NCBI RefSeq assembly: GCF_013912375.1
Contig: NZ_JACETV010000006.1
Location: 1-64,000, forward strand
From: Emticicia sp. BO119
GTDB lineage: Bacteria; Bacteroidota; Bacteroidia; Cytophagales; Spirosomataceae
Length of the DNA: 64,000 bases
Direction of reading: 5' to 3'
Within the stretch, counting starts at the first letter, position 1. Each line of letters opens with the position of its first letter. The notes under the pieces are model-generated. The model was not told the DNA's origin, made no database searches, and saw only the letters and a program-made list of their open reading frames with translations. A program made the translations under genes and the position numbers. Below are positions 18,887 through 27,227 of the stretch, in pieces.

Positions 18887-20077
18887 CTATTCTACAAATA
18901 ACACCAATCCCTTCAGATAACTTCCTTCAGGATGAAAAAGATTCACGGGGTGATCTGCCCCTTGTGTGAGCTGATGTAATACTCTTACTTGTCTTCCCAC
19001 TTCCAAAGCAGCAGAAACAATAGTATTATAAAAAAGCTCTCTATCAACCACCTGCGAGCATGAGAACGTAAAAAGAATCCCTCCTTTAGCTAAGCGTTTG
19101 ATACCTTCTATATTTAATCTTTTGTACCCTTGTACGGCCTGATGACGTTTGGCGATGCTTTTAGCATAAGCTGGAGGGTCGAGCACGATTAAATCATAAA
19201 TCTGGTCATTTTGTTTCAAAAAGCCCATTACATCTTCGACATAGGCTTTATGATTATCAACTTCACCAAAATTGGCTACTACATTCTGATTCACTAATTC
19301 AATCGCTTTTTTCGAAACATCTACAGAATGTACCCATTCAGCTCCGGCTTGCAAAGCATAAATAGAAAAGCCGCCTGAATAACAAAAAGCATTAAGTACC
19401 CTCTTATTTCTGGCATATTTTGCTAATAATGTCCGATTATCTCTTTGATCAAGAAAGAAACCTGTTTTTTGTCCGGTTACCCAATCAATCAAAAATTTAT
19501 GACCGTTTTCCAGTACCGAATGAGGTAAAATATAGTCAGTGTCTCCCTCAGAAAATAGATATGTATTGCTTACGGTTTTTGAAAACTCATCGGGCAACGT
19601 TTCTGCACTTTTATCATAGATCGCTACCAAACCATTTTCATACACCCTTTTTAGTGCATTGACTATTTTTTCCTTTTCACGCCACATACCAATCGTATGT
19701 GCCTGAAAAACAATCACCTGCTGGTAATAATCTAAAATCAACCCCGGAAAACCATCACCCTCACCATGTACTAACCGATAACAGGTCGTATGAGCATCGA
19801 GATGTATATTTTTTCTTAGCTCATAAGCATTATTTAGCTTTTTATACCAGAAATCTTCATCAACAGTAACCTGCTCATACGAGAAAATTTTTATGGTAAT
19901 ACTCCCTTTATAAAAATGCCCGGTAGCTAAATAATTACCTTTTTTATCACATACTTCTACTATATCTCCATCATCAGGTTGTCCTTCTGTTTTAGCAATT
20001 GCCCCTGAAAATACCCATGGATGTAGCCGTTTAACTACCTGTTCTTTACCTGCCTGTAAAAATACTTTTGCGTACAT
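18887..20077 (-). CDS. RlmI-like class I SAM-dependent 23S rRNA (cytosine-C5) methyltransferase
   Basis: A 396-aa cytosolic RNA methyltransferase of the RlmI (YccW) group. The N-terminal PUA-type domain covers residues 1-75 (VVKRLHPWVFSGAIAKTEG, EVCDKKGNYLATGHF). An EEHEE-type middle region follows. The Rossmann methyltransferase domain starts near 190: DQRDNRTLLAKYARNKRVLNAFCYSGGFSIYA, then motif IV VLDPPAYAKS near 300 and the catalytic-type FSCSQVV near 342. E. coli RlmI makes m5C1962 in 23S rRNA; the same target is likely but not shown here. Confidence 0.9.
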   Translation of the reverse strand: MYAKVFLQAGKEQVVKRLHPWVFSGAIAKTEGQPDDGDIVEVCDKKGNYLATGHFYKGSITIKIFSYEQVTVDEDFWYKKLNNAYELRKNIHLDAHTTCYRLVHGEGDGFPGLILDYYQQVIVFQAHTIGMWREKEKIVNALKRVYENGLVAIYDKSAETLPDEFSKTVSNTYLFSEGDTDYILPHSVLENGHKFLIDWVTGQKTGFFLDQRDNRTLLAKYARNKRVLNAFCYSGGFSIYALQAGAEWVHSVDVSKKAIELVNQNVVANFGEVDNHKAYVEDVMGFLKQNDQIYDLIVLDPPAYAKSIAKRHQAVQGYKRLNIEGIKRLAKGGILFTFSCSQVVDRELFYNTIVSAALEVGRQVRVLHQLTQGADHPVNLFHPEGSYLKGLVLFVE

Positions 20078-20130
20078 ATTCTATTGTTAAATTCTTATTC
20101 TTTGACAAAAGAAGAAAATATAGCATTTAA

Positions 20131-20143
20131 AGAAAACGTTTTT
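20131..20143 (+). promoter_or_regulatory. LacI-operator-like palindrome upstream of the sugar isomerase-like gene
   Basis: The core aaaacgtttt with central CG lies about 80 bp before the start at 20223. It resembles LacI-family operators and the sites near 35.1 kb. A palindrome this short could occur by chance. Confidence 0.3.
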
Positions 20144-20222
20144 ACGATTTTATATTTACATTTACCTTCCTTAAAATCCAAGTAGCCTTTGTTTCTAACC
20201 CCTTAACATGATTATAAGTACT

Positions 20223-21206
20223 ATGAAACTGAACCGTCGAAATTTTTTACGTAACACAGGCCTGTTGGCAGCTACTCCTTTATTAGCCAATCAATTATGG
20301 TCATGTACTCCCTCGTCAAAAACAGAAGAAAAAAGTGCCGATTCAACTGCTACTTCATCAATGGTAGCCGAACCCTCAGTAAAAGAATTTGGAATTCAAC
20401 TCTGGACCGTAAAAGAAGACCTTATTAAAGACCCGAAAGGCGTGTTGAAAGCACTGGCAAGCTACGGCTATAAACAAATAGAGAGTTTTCAGGGCGATAA
20501 AGGCGTTTTCTGGGGAATGACAGCCAAAGAATTTAAAACACTAATGGACGATATTGGTAGTAATCTGATAAGTACCCACTGCAACCCTGATTATACCATG
20601 AAAAAAGAAACTGAAAGCGAATTCAAAAAATTAGTTGATGATGCAGCAAGTATAGGTATGAAATACTTAATCAATCCTTTTTTAGGTAGTTTGACTAAAG
20701 CTGATGAATGGAAAAGAGCCGCAGAAGGATTGAATCGCCAGGGAGAGATTGCTAATAAAGCAGGAATAAGAGTTGCTTACCACAATCATAATTTTGAGTT
20801 CAAGAAATTCGCAGATGGTTCAATGCCTGAAACTATCCTTTTAGAAGGTACTGACCCTAAATTAGTTGATTTTGAAGCAGACCTATATTGGGTAGTAGCT
20901 GCAGGTGAAAATCCGGAAGAATGGCTTACTAAATACAAAAACCGTTTCCGCCTCGTACACGTAAAAGATATATATTCCGATGTGAAAGTTGCTGAAATAA
21001 CAGAAAAAGAAAAAGTAAAAGATCCTCTTTTCTCATTCTCAACTACTTTAGGCACAGGCAAAATTGATTTTCCAAGATTATTAAATGTAGCTAAACAGAA
21101 TGGAGTAGACTATTTTATTGTTGAGCAGGAACGTTTTGACGGAACAACTCCATTAAAAGCAGCAGAAACAGATGCAGCTTATATGAAGAATCTGATTTTT
21201 GCTTGA
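20223..21206 (+). CDS. Secreted sugar phosphate isomerase/epimerase-like TIM-barrel protein
   Basis: A 327-aa protein of the AP-endonuclease-2-type (xylose isomerase-like) TIM-barrel family. The ATG at 20223 gives NRRNFLRNTGLLAATPLLANQLWSC, a twin-arginine-like export signal. A Cys follows as possible lipid anchor, although Trp before Ser-Cys is not a typical lipobox. Barrel motifs are FGIQLWTVKEDL, KQIESFQG, YHNHNFEF near 195, VDFEADLYWVVAAG, FRLVHVKDIY and the C-terminal DYFIVEQERFDG with metal-binding acids and histidines. Such secreted members are common in Bacteroidota near sugar pathways. The substrate is unknown. Confidence 0.85.
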   Translation: MKLNRRNFLRNTGLLAATPLLANQLWSCTPSSKTEEKSADSTATSSMVAEPSVKEFGIQLWTVKEDLIKDPKGVLKALASYGYKQIESFQGDKGVFWGMTAKEFKTLMDDIGSNLISTHCNPDYTMKKETESEFKKLVDDAASIGMKYLINPFLGSLTKADEWKRAAEGLNRQGEIANKAGIRVAYHNHNFEFKKFADGSMPETILLEGTDPKLVDFEADLYWVVAAGENPEEWLTKYKNRFRLVHVKDIYSDVKVAEITEKEKVKDPLFSFSTTLGTGKIDFPRLLNVAKQNGVDYFIVEQERFDGTTPLKAAETDAAYMKNLIFA

Positions 21207-21215
21207 AATATAATT

Positions 21216-21274
21216 TAAGATATAAATAAGAAAGAGTATAAATTGTGTTTATACTCTTTCTTATTTATATCTTA
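21216..21274. terminator. Very long perfect hairpin, bidirectional terminator
   Basis: Perfect 27-bp inverted repeat (21216-21242 with 21248-21274) with a 5-nt loop. It lies between the stop at 21206 (+) and the purine nucleoside phosphorylase gene, and its right arm includes that gene's TAA stop at 21272-21274. Confidence 0.88.
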
Positions 21275-22087
21275 TAAACTCCCTATTAATTCTTTTATGA
21301 TAAAAGTCATTGTAGGTTCAGCCCGATAAGCAGCTTCAAGAATTCTGCTAAGCTCTGCTTTTTGCAATAACTCAGGAATCCCCATATCAGTAATCACAGA
21401 AATACCAAAAACAGGAATATCCATTTGTCTTGCTACAATAACCTCCGGGACAGTACTCATTCCAACTGCATCAGCACCCAACATTCGTAGCAATCTATAT
21501 TCAGCTTTAGTTTCAAGGTTCGGTCCTGCCACGCTCACGTACACACCTTTATGAAGTCCTTCTAAGCCGTTTTGTGTAGCTATTAACAAGGCTCTTTCTA
21601 CCATTTCCATTTCGTAGGGCTCACTCATATCAGGAAAACGGTCGCCCATCATATTCTCTCCTACCAATGGGTTTTCAGGTAAGAACAATGAAATATGGTC
21701 TTCAATAATCATTAAATCACTCTCCTTGTAGGTAGGGTTTAGTCCTCCGGCAGCGTTAGAAACAAATAATCTTTCAATGCCCAACATTTTCATTACCCGC
21801 ACCGGAAAAGTAACCTGTTGCATGGAATAACCTTCATAGTAATGAAACCTGCCTTGCATACACACCACTTTTTTACCATTGAGTGTGCCGAAAAACAATT
21901 TCCCCTTATGAAATTCAACCGTTGCTATCGGAAAATGAGGTATATCACTATAATTAAGCGTGAAATCCACCTCCATTTCATCTGTAAGCTTTCCTAAACC
22001 TGTTCCTAAAATAATTCCGAACTGTGGTCTGAAATCTCCTGTCTGCGATTGTATATAAGCCGTAGATTCCTCAAATAATTTAAGCAT
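21272..22087 (-). CDS. Purine nucleoside phosphorylase (trimeric, PNP I type)
   Basis: Purine salvage: phosphorolysis of guanosine/inosine-type nucleosides to base plus (deoxy)ribose-1-phosphate. The 271-aa length fits the trimeric class. Motifs are phosphate-binding [13 protein letters not shown] near 25-37, [76 protein letters not shown] (carrying the active-site Glu and Met) and GISVITDMG. The Asn expected near residue 243 of the human enzyme falls at SVITDMG, so base preference cannot be stated. Downstream of rpmB but separated by a terminator. Confidence 0.93.
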   Translation of the reverse strand: MLKLFEESTAYIQSQTGDFRPQFGIILGTGLGKLTDEMEVDFTLNYSDIPHFPIATVEFHKGKLFFGTLNGKKVVCMQGRFHYYEGYSMQQVTFPVRVMKMLGIERLFVSNAAGGLNPTYKESDLMIIEDHISLFLPENPLVGENMMGDRFPDMSEPYEMEMVERALLIATQNGLEGLHKGVYVSVAGPNLETKAEYRLLRMLGADAVGMSTVPEVIVARQMDIPVFGISVITDMGIPELLQKAELSRILEAAYRAEPTMTFIIKELIGSL

Positions 22088-22132
22088 GTAGATAATAAAA
22101 AATGATTTACAAAGACAAGGTACAAAATAAAA

Positions 22133-22166
22133 CTAAAAAAAGCATGACTCTCCGAGCCATGCTTTT
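22133..22166 (-). terminator. Intrinsic terminator of rpmB
   Basis: Stem aaaagcatg (22138-22146) / catgctttt (22158-22166) with an inner ctc/gag pairing. On the minus strand it is followed by an oligo-T tract (A-run 22133-22140). It lies 24 bp past the rpmB stop. Confidence 0.85.
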
Positions 22167-22189
22167 CAATCTGTGAACCAGATTATATC

Positions 22190-22429
22190 TTACAACGCCA
22201 ATGTACCTTTGCGAGCAGCATCAACTAAAGTAGCCTCTAAGCCTTTTTTGTTGATTGTACGAAGAGCAGAAGTAGAAACTTTCAATGAAACCCATACACC
22301 TTCTGACTCAAGGAAAAATTTCTTGGTTTTAAGATTTGGGAAAAACTTACGCTTTGTTTTATTATTAGCGTGCGATACGTTGTTACCGACTTGCGTTCTT
22401 TTACCAGTGATTTGACAAACCTTTGCCAT
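22190..22429 (-). CDS. rpmB: 50S ribosomal protein L28
   Basis: A 79-aa ribosomal protein with the standard opening [33 protein letters not shown] and closing [18 protein letters not shown]28 binds the large subunit near the exit-tunnel side. In many Bacteroidota rpmB is followed by rpmG; here it is a single gene closed by its own terminator. Confidence 0.97.
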   Translation of the reverse strand: MAKVCQITGKRTQVGNNVSHANNKTKRKFFPNLKTKKFFLESEGVWVSLKVSTSALRTINKKGLEATLVDAARKGTLAL

Positions 22430-22518
22430 TGTCTTATTTAATATTTTCTATGAAAAAAAGATAATTCCTAAACGGGAGTGCAAAATTCGTAATTTTTTTG
22501 GAAATAAAAAAGTATCAG

Positions 22519-22689
22519 TCATTTTTTTTTGAATCCATAAGGACAATGCCGGCACCCACTCTTGCAACAATATCCCCTTTTTTTGTGATATATATCGGTA
22601 AAAACCATTAAATCACCCTCCATATAATAATCTTCTGTTTTCAACGGTGGCAAATGCGAATCTCCCTTTTTATTTTTTCTCGTCTCCAA
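22519..22689 (-). CDS. DUF5522 small cysteine-rich protein
   Basis: I found this by reading the minus strand upstream of the GNAT gene; it is too short for a 60-codon cutoff. The open frame ends at 22519 and encodes DYYMEGDLMVFTDIYHKKRGYCC, then KSGCRHCPYGFKKK. The paired CC and the CxxC of GCRHCPYGF match the DUF5522 signature, a conserved family in Bacteroidota whose cysteines probably bind metal (inference). No upstream ATG fits. A TTG at 22689 gives 56 aa and is my best start; other TTG codons lie inside. Function unknown. Confidence 0.72.
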   Translation of the reverse strand: METRKNKKGDSHLPPLKTEDYYMEGDLMVFTDIYHKKRGYCCKSGCRHCPYGFKKK

Positions 22690-22749
22690 TTTTGAATTAT
22701 TCTTTTGTTCTATTAACTTTTGTTTTCAATTAAACGTTTCCTTAATCGC

Positions 22750-23193
22750 ATGAATTTGACCATCCGTCTGGCCACAATAGCCGACGTGCCTACCATTCTT
22801 GGCATCTATGCAGCAGCTTTAGACAATAATGGAGTGCTTTCAGTAGAAAAAGCACAAAAGATTTTTATTCAGCAAAGCCTTTATCCAGATTATCATGTTT
22901 TTCTTGCTGAAATTGACAATGTGGCTGTTGGCACTTTTGCCCTATTAGTAATGGAAAACATGGCACATATGGGCACCCCATCGGCAGTAGTTGAAGATGT
23001 AGGCGTATTGCCGGGCCTGCAAGGAAAAGGAATCGGAAAAGAAATGATGAAATATGCCCTTGAATATGCCAAAGAAAAAGGTTGCTATAAAATGAGTCTT
23101 TCAAGCAACCTCCGACGGGAACAGGCACACAGATTTTATGAGTCCTTAGGTTTTAAAAAACACGGTTTTAGCTTTCTGATGGAATTAACCTAA
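22750..23193 (+). CDS. GNAT family N-acetyltransferase
   Basis: A 147-aa GCN5-related acetyltransferase. The ATG at 22750 starts MNLTIRLATIADVPTILGIY, the usual first strand; the upstream TTG extension to 22720 is not family-like. The acetyl-CoA loop is VLPGLQGKGIGKEMMKYAL (near 92-110) and the end carries FYESLGFKKHGFSF. The substrate is unknown. The stop codon region overlaps the convergent gene at 23185 by 9 bp. Confidence 0.9.
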   Translation: MNLTIRLATIADVPTILGIYAAALDNNGVLSVEKAQKIFIQQSLYPDYHVFLAEIDNVAVGTFALLVMENMAHMGTPSAVVEDVGVLPGLQGKGIGKEMMKYALEYAKEKGCYKMSLSSNLRREQAHRFYESLGFKKHGFSFLMELT

Positions 23194-23688
23194 AGTAATT
23201 CTGCGATGTTTGAAATAGGGTTGCAATACCTTTCTATCAAAAAGTACCAATAATATTATCAGATTTAATAAAATCGCAATTTGAGTAAAATAACTTGTCA
23301 TAAAACCGTTAATAAACTCTAAAACTTCATTAGGCTGCTCTACAGTTATTACAACTGTTGGTTGATAGAATATTGCAACAAGGATGGTAGTTAATAATAC
23401 TACAAGCATTGTTCCAATGAACCCATACGTCCATTTTGCACTCCATGCTTTTTTCTTAGCCAATACAAATGCTGGCTCTTCATTCGATAGCATCTCTAAT
23501 ACATTAGCCGTAAAATTGAGTGATGGCTTTTCCAATGGCATTTCTGCCAACTCAAAGTGAATAGTTGCTAATTCATTAAAATATTGCTGATAGCTTACTG
23601 AATCAGCCAAAAGATGAATATGCTGTTGCAAAACTTCTGCATCAGCAACTCCATCAAGAATATCAAATATTTGTTCGTCTGTCAGCAT
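23185..23688 (-). CDS. Membrane protein, likely regulatory partner of the ECF sigma factor
   Basis: A 167-aa protein with an N-terminal cytosolic part of about 75 residues and two transmembrane helices (about 94-114 and 140-160). It sits immediately downstream of the ECF sigma gene, which is the usual position of an anti-sigma factor. The first helices (LTDEQIFDILDGVADAEVLQQHI) resemble the start of Bacteroidota anti-sigma factors, but the zinc HxxxCxxC motif is absent. The ATG at 23688 is preferred over a GTG at 23718. The anti-sigma role is an inference from context. Confidence 0.7.
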   Translation of the reverse strand: MLTDEQIFDILDGVADAEVLQQHIHLLADSVSYQQYFNELATIHFELAEMPLEKPSLNFTANVLEMLSNEEPAFVLAKKKAWSAKWTYGFIGTMLVVLLTTILVAIFYQPTVVITVEQPNEVLEFINGFMTSYFTQIAILLNLIILLVLFDRKVLQPYFKHRRITLG

Positions 23689-23730
23689 AATTCTTTTGTT
23701 TAATTTTACGCTCTGCACCTGCCCGCTTTT

Positions 23731-24306
23731 TTATATTAAACTTCTTACTTCTTCTTTCCAGTGTTTTTTCATTTCTTCTGCCAGCCGTTTTCTCGCCCTA
23801 TGAATCTTTACCTTGGCAGTTTCTGCGCTGATTTGAGTAATGGCCGCAATCTCTTCTAAAGACTGCTCCTTCAGATAAAACAAAGTTATTAGTAAAACAT
23901 CATCTCCCTGAAGCCGTTGCATTGCCAGTCTGATAGCATTCTGGCGTTCATTTCTTCTGATTTCTTCGCTCGAATCACTCATATTACTTACTATCGATGC
24001 CTGTGTCGACGTATCAATATCTTCTGTAAAGATACGATTTTTTCGTTTCTGCATCAAAGCCGCATTAAAAACTATCCTATAAAACCATGTGGTAAATTTA
24101 GCTTCAAAGTTAAAAGTATTAACATTCCTATATACTTGTAGAAAAGCGTCTTGTGCTATTTCTTCTGCATCTTCCCGGCTATTTAAGATACGAAATGCAA
24201 CAGTAAACGCATAGTCTTTGTAGCGATTAATTAACTCTTTGTAAGCTAACCTATCACCTGCCTGAATACGCTTAAGTAGGGTAATATCTTTTTGTTCGTC
24301 GTTCAC
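23731..24306 (-). CDS. ECF RNA polymerase sigma factor (RpoE-like)
   Basis: A 191-aa sigma-70 family factor. Region 2 lies at about 20-90 (YKELINRYKDYAFTVAFRIL, REDAEEIAQDAFLQVYRN, FTTWFYRIVFNAA). Region 4 lies at about 125-180 (QSLEEIAAITQISAETAKVKIHRARKRL). The start is GTG at 24306, since the conserved N-terminus begins there. A 42-bp gap leads to the membrane partner gene, with which it likely forms an operon. The divergent DUF6249 gene may be a target, but this is speculative. Confidence 0.92.
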   Translation of the reverse strand: MNDEQKDITLLKRIQAGDRLAYKELINRYKDYAFTVAFRILNSREDAEEIAQDAFLQVYRNVNTFNFEAKFTTWFYRIVFNAALMQKRKNRIFTEDIDTSTQASIVSNMSDSSEEIRRNERQNAIRLAMQRLQGDDVLLITLFYLKEQSLEEIAAITQISAETAKVKIHRARKRLAEEMKKHWKEEVRSLI

Positions 24307-24442
24307 TATCCCATTTGATGCAGCTTTCTAAAAAACGTTACACTCTATTAGAGAAAATATTTTTTTAAATGGCTTGTAACCTCAAATAAAATATCTGCAT
24401 CCTATGCCAAAATATTGTTTCACATTTAAAAATAAATACATT

Positions 24443-24787
24443 ATGTCTCCTGCAGTAGCTTTAGTTGTTCCAGTAACCGCAATTGTTTGTATTTCAGGTC
24501 TGCTGGCTATTTTAAGAAAATTTGAAAATGAAGAACGAATGGCCATGATTGAAAAAGGTCTTACCCCACCACAAAAAGGTAGTATGCGAGTAAACCCAGC
24601 CTCTGCTTTGCGTTGGGGTTGCTTATTTATGGGTGTTGGTTTAGGAATATTTATAGCTAATATATTCCAGAATGTAACAAACAAAGATTCAGAGGCCTTG
24701 TATCCTGCATTGATTTTATTCTTTGGCGGTCTGGGTTTGCTGGTGTCTTACTATATACAACTGAAATTAGATGAAAGACATAAATAG
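24443..24787 (+). CDS. DUF6249-type small membrane protein
   Basis: A 114-aa protein with three predicted transmembrane segments (about 4-24, 56-76 and 85-106). Between helices 1 and 2 it has the family stretch RKFENEERMAMIEKGLTPP. This small family is common in Bacteroidota, often next to ECF sigma and anti-sigma genes, as here; function unknown. The ATG at 24443 is preferred to one at 24404, which would add a non-family stretch. Confidence 0.78.
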   Translation: MSPAVALVVPVTAIVCISGLLAILRKFENEERMAMIEKGLTPPQKGSMRVNPASALRWGCLFMGVGLGIFIANIFQNVTNKDSEALYPALILFFGGLGLLVSYYIQLKLDERHK

Positions 24788-24807
24788 TTTTTAATTTCAG
24801 AATGGTT

Positions 24808-25836
24808 TCATTTTTTCCATTTGGCCAGATTACCTTTTGCACCAATAGCCCAGCAGTCATTTTTATAACAGGATATAGCATGGAAAGCCTCAGTATCGAC
24901 GGCGTTCCATGTTTTACCCATATCTGCCGATATACCTGTTCCAGAGGTACCCACTACCAATAGGCTCTTATCTGTCAATACCCAACCCGATTCTTTCAAT
25001 CCATCCGGGTTTGCTCGCTCCGTTAAAGTCCAGGTTTTTCCGCCATCATGGGTGATAGCTACATTATCCACTACTTTTTTATCTTCTTTATAATCACCTC
25101 CGGTAGCAATACCATCTTTATCCGTATAAAAGTGCAGACCAAAAATACCAGAGGTCTCTCCTTGCTTGAAAGGCGTTTCTACTACTTGCCAGCTTTCACC
25201 TTTATCAGTTGTATAAAATACCCTGCTTTGTGTATTAATCCAGGCCAGATTTTCATTTCGTGCATTTACGCAAGTACCACTCGCGGCAAAAGAAGCCTCT
25301 CCTTGTTTAATTGTGGGGAGCTTTTCTTTAGCTATTCTAATCCATGTTTCACCGTCTGAAGTTCGCAAAATATAAGGTTTATCATCAATCGGGTCTCCAA
25401 TTAAAATCCCTTCTTTTTCATTCCAGAAATCAAAAGAGTCAAAAAATGCTCCTTTTTCAGTAGTCTGAAAAATGATCTTCCAAGATTTCCCTCCATCCTT
25501 AGTTTTATATATTCTGGCAGCCCCTTTATCTGCATCACCTGCGCTCATGGCATAGGCTATTTTTGCACTTGCACCATATATGTCTCTAAAATCTAAAGTT
25601 TCTGCCCCCTCTATTTTCAACACCTGCCATTTTTGCCCGCCATCAGTTGTTTTAAGTATAGTTCCTTTGGTTCCACCAGCCCATACTACTTTACTACTTA
25701 CTGCACTAATAGAACGAAAAGAAGCATCAGTTCCGGCTTCTTGTTTAATCCATTGGGCTTTTACAGTAGTTATCGATAAAATTAAAATAAGAGGAAAACG
25801 TTTTTTCTTAAAAATAAAGAGAATCATATTAATCAT
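24808..25836 (-). CDS. Ycf48/BNR-repeat beta-propeller protein, secreted
   Basis: A 342-aa exported beta-propeller. After a signal peptide (to about residue 27) come repeated BNR/Ycf48 units: GTILKTTDGGQKWQVL, ARIYKTKDGGKSWKIIF, YILRTSDGETWIRI, VFYTTDKGESWQVV, NVAITHDGGKTWTL and GISADMGKTWNAV. Ycf48 assists photosystem II assembly in cyanobacteria; here it can only be called a secreted propeller of unknown partner. Divergent from batD, with the starts 26 bp apart. Confidence 0.85.
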   Translation of the reverse strand: MINMILFIFKKKRFPLILILSITTVKAQWIKQEAGTDASFRSISAVSSKVVWAGGTKGTILKTTDGGQKWQVLKIEGAETLDFRDIYGASAKIAYAMSAGDADKGAARIYKTKDGGKSWKIIFQTTEKGAFFDSFDFWNEKEGILIGDPIDDKPYILRTSDGETWIRIAKEKLPTIKQGEASFAASGTCVNARNENLAWINTQSRVFYTTDKGESWQVVETPFKQGETSGIFGLHFYTDKDGIATGGDYKEDKKVVDNVAITHDGGKTWTLTERANPDGLKESGWVLTDKSLLVVGTSGTGISADMGKTWNAVDTEAFHAISCYKNDCWAIGAKGNLAKWKK

Positions 25837-25849
25837 TCAGAATAGTATC

Positions 25850-25857
25850 TATTTTTG
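25850..25857 (+). promoter_or_regulatory. TAnnTTTG element abutting the batD start
   Basis: Tatttttg at 25850-25857 ends 4 bp before the batD ATG. If used, transcription would begin at or near the start codon, giving a leaderless mRNA. No clear upstream TTG was seen. Confidence 0.4.
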
Positions 25858-25861
25858 TACG

Positions 25862-27226
25862 ATGAACCAACGAATATACATATTTCTTTCAATCATTTTC
25901 TTTTTTTCAAGTTGCTTTTTTGCTCAGGCACAGGAAGAAGTAATAATAGGATTCGGGAAAAAGAATCTCCTGATTGACGAGAATTTAGTGATTAGCGTAA
26001 TAATTACGGGCAACGATAAATCAAATGTAAGTATTTTTCCCGAAATACAGGGCTTTACCAAAGCAGATAGAAAAATAATACACGCTAAAGGTCAGTCTCA
26101 CACTATTACGCAAAACTATACCCCTATTAAGGAAGGCTCTTTTCGGATCCCCCCTTTTGAATTAACTGTCAATGGAAAGATATACGAATCTGAATCAACA
26201 ACTATAGTGGTAACCCCCCCCAAAGATGAAGCGGAAGAAGAAAATAATGAGGTAATTAGTTTAGAGAATATAAAAGATAATGCCTTTCTGGCTTTGAATG
26301 TTGATAAAAGTACAGTTTACGTAGGAGAAGGATTCAGAGTATCACTCGCATTTTATATTGCAGAAACCAATACCATGCAAATGGGATTCCCTGATGATCT
26401 CAATGCTCAGGTTGATCTAATTGCAAAAAAAATAAAATCACCGGATTGCTTAGAAGAACGAATCAATATTACAAAAATTGTAGAAGGTCACCGTACAATA
26501 AATGGCAAAAAGTATTTAACCTATAAGTTTTTCGAAGCCATTTATTTCCCGCTGAATAATCAACCGGTGAAAATTCCTGCTGTGGAGCTGAGAATGGATC
26601 AAAGTAAAAAAAATAATGCTGAAAAGGAATCAATTAGTTTCACAAATAAGCCTTTCACGGTCAAAGTACTGAACTTACCCGAACATCCGCTAAAAGATAA
26701 AGTAGTAGCAGGTAATTTTAATTTGGTTGAGCAGATTGAAACCAGAAAAATTAATACTGGCAAAAGCTTCAACTACAGCTTCAGGATAGTAGGTCAGGGT
26801 AATTTTTCTACTGTTAGTGTTTCATCTCCTTCCAACGATAGCTTCTTCGATTTTTACCCCCCAGAAGTAAAGGAAATACATAATAACGATTTCACTATTC
26901 AGGAAAAGGAATTTCGTTATCGGGTAGTTCCTAAAGATTCGGGTCAGCAAGCCTTGAGCAAATATTTTTATTGGATATATTTTAATACTAAAACTGAATC
27001 TTACGATACGCTCAAATCAAAAATAAAGATAAAAATCCTGGGCAAAGCCATAGCCGATAAAGAGTCTGGTACTTCAGAAGATATATTTGCTGGCATTGAT
27101 AAGTTAGATACTTCAACTATTCAGACAAATTATCAGGAAGTAGTTAAAAATATCTCAAACCTCCTGATAATCTGTATGGTAATGGGATGTATATACTTAT
27201 TTAGTTGGAGACGACGGATAAAATAA
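25862..27226 (+). CDS. batD: BatD family protein
   Basis: A 454-aa envelope protein. The true start is the ATG at 25862 with a signal peptide (QRIYIFLSIIFFFSSCFFAQAQ); the frame open upstream to 25580 lies antisense in the neighbour. BatD features are beta-sandwich repeats starting EEVIIGFGKKNLLIDENLVISV, the segment YTPIKEGSFRIPPFELTVNGK, and one C-terminal transmembrane helix (NLLIICMVMGCIYLFSW) with a basic tail. BatD belongs to the Bacteroides aerotolerance set, but no other bat genes, nor a MoxR ATPase, are near. It ends 1 bp before the amidase stop. Confidence 0.85.
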   Translation: MNQRIYIFLSIIFFFSSCFFAQAQEEVIIGFGKKNLLIDENLVISVIITGNDKSNVSIFPEIQGFTKADRKIIHAKGQSHTITQNYTPIKEGSFRIPPFELTVNGKIYESESTTIVVTPPKDEAEEENNEVISLENIKDNAFLALNVDKSTVYVGEGFRVSLAFYIAETNTMQMGFPDDLNAQVDLIAKKIKSPDCLEERINITKIVEGHRTINGKKYLTYKFFEAIYFPLNNQPVKIPAVELRMDQSKKNNAEKESISFTNKPFTVKVLNLPEHPLKDKVVAGNFNLVEQIETRKINTGKSFNYSFRIVGQGNFSTVSVSSPSNDSFFDFYPPEVKEIHNNDFTIQEKEFRYRVVPKDSGQQALSKYFYWIYFNTKTESYDTLKSKIKIKILGKAIADKESGTSEDIFAGIDKLDTSTIQTNYQEVVKNISNLLIICMVMGCIYLFSWRRRIK

Positions 27227-27227
27227 T

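Noticed and set aside
25580-25861. Upstream extension of the batD frame
   Set aside because: It is antisense to the Ycf48-like gene, and a clean signal peptide starts at 25862.
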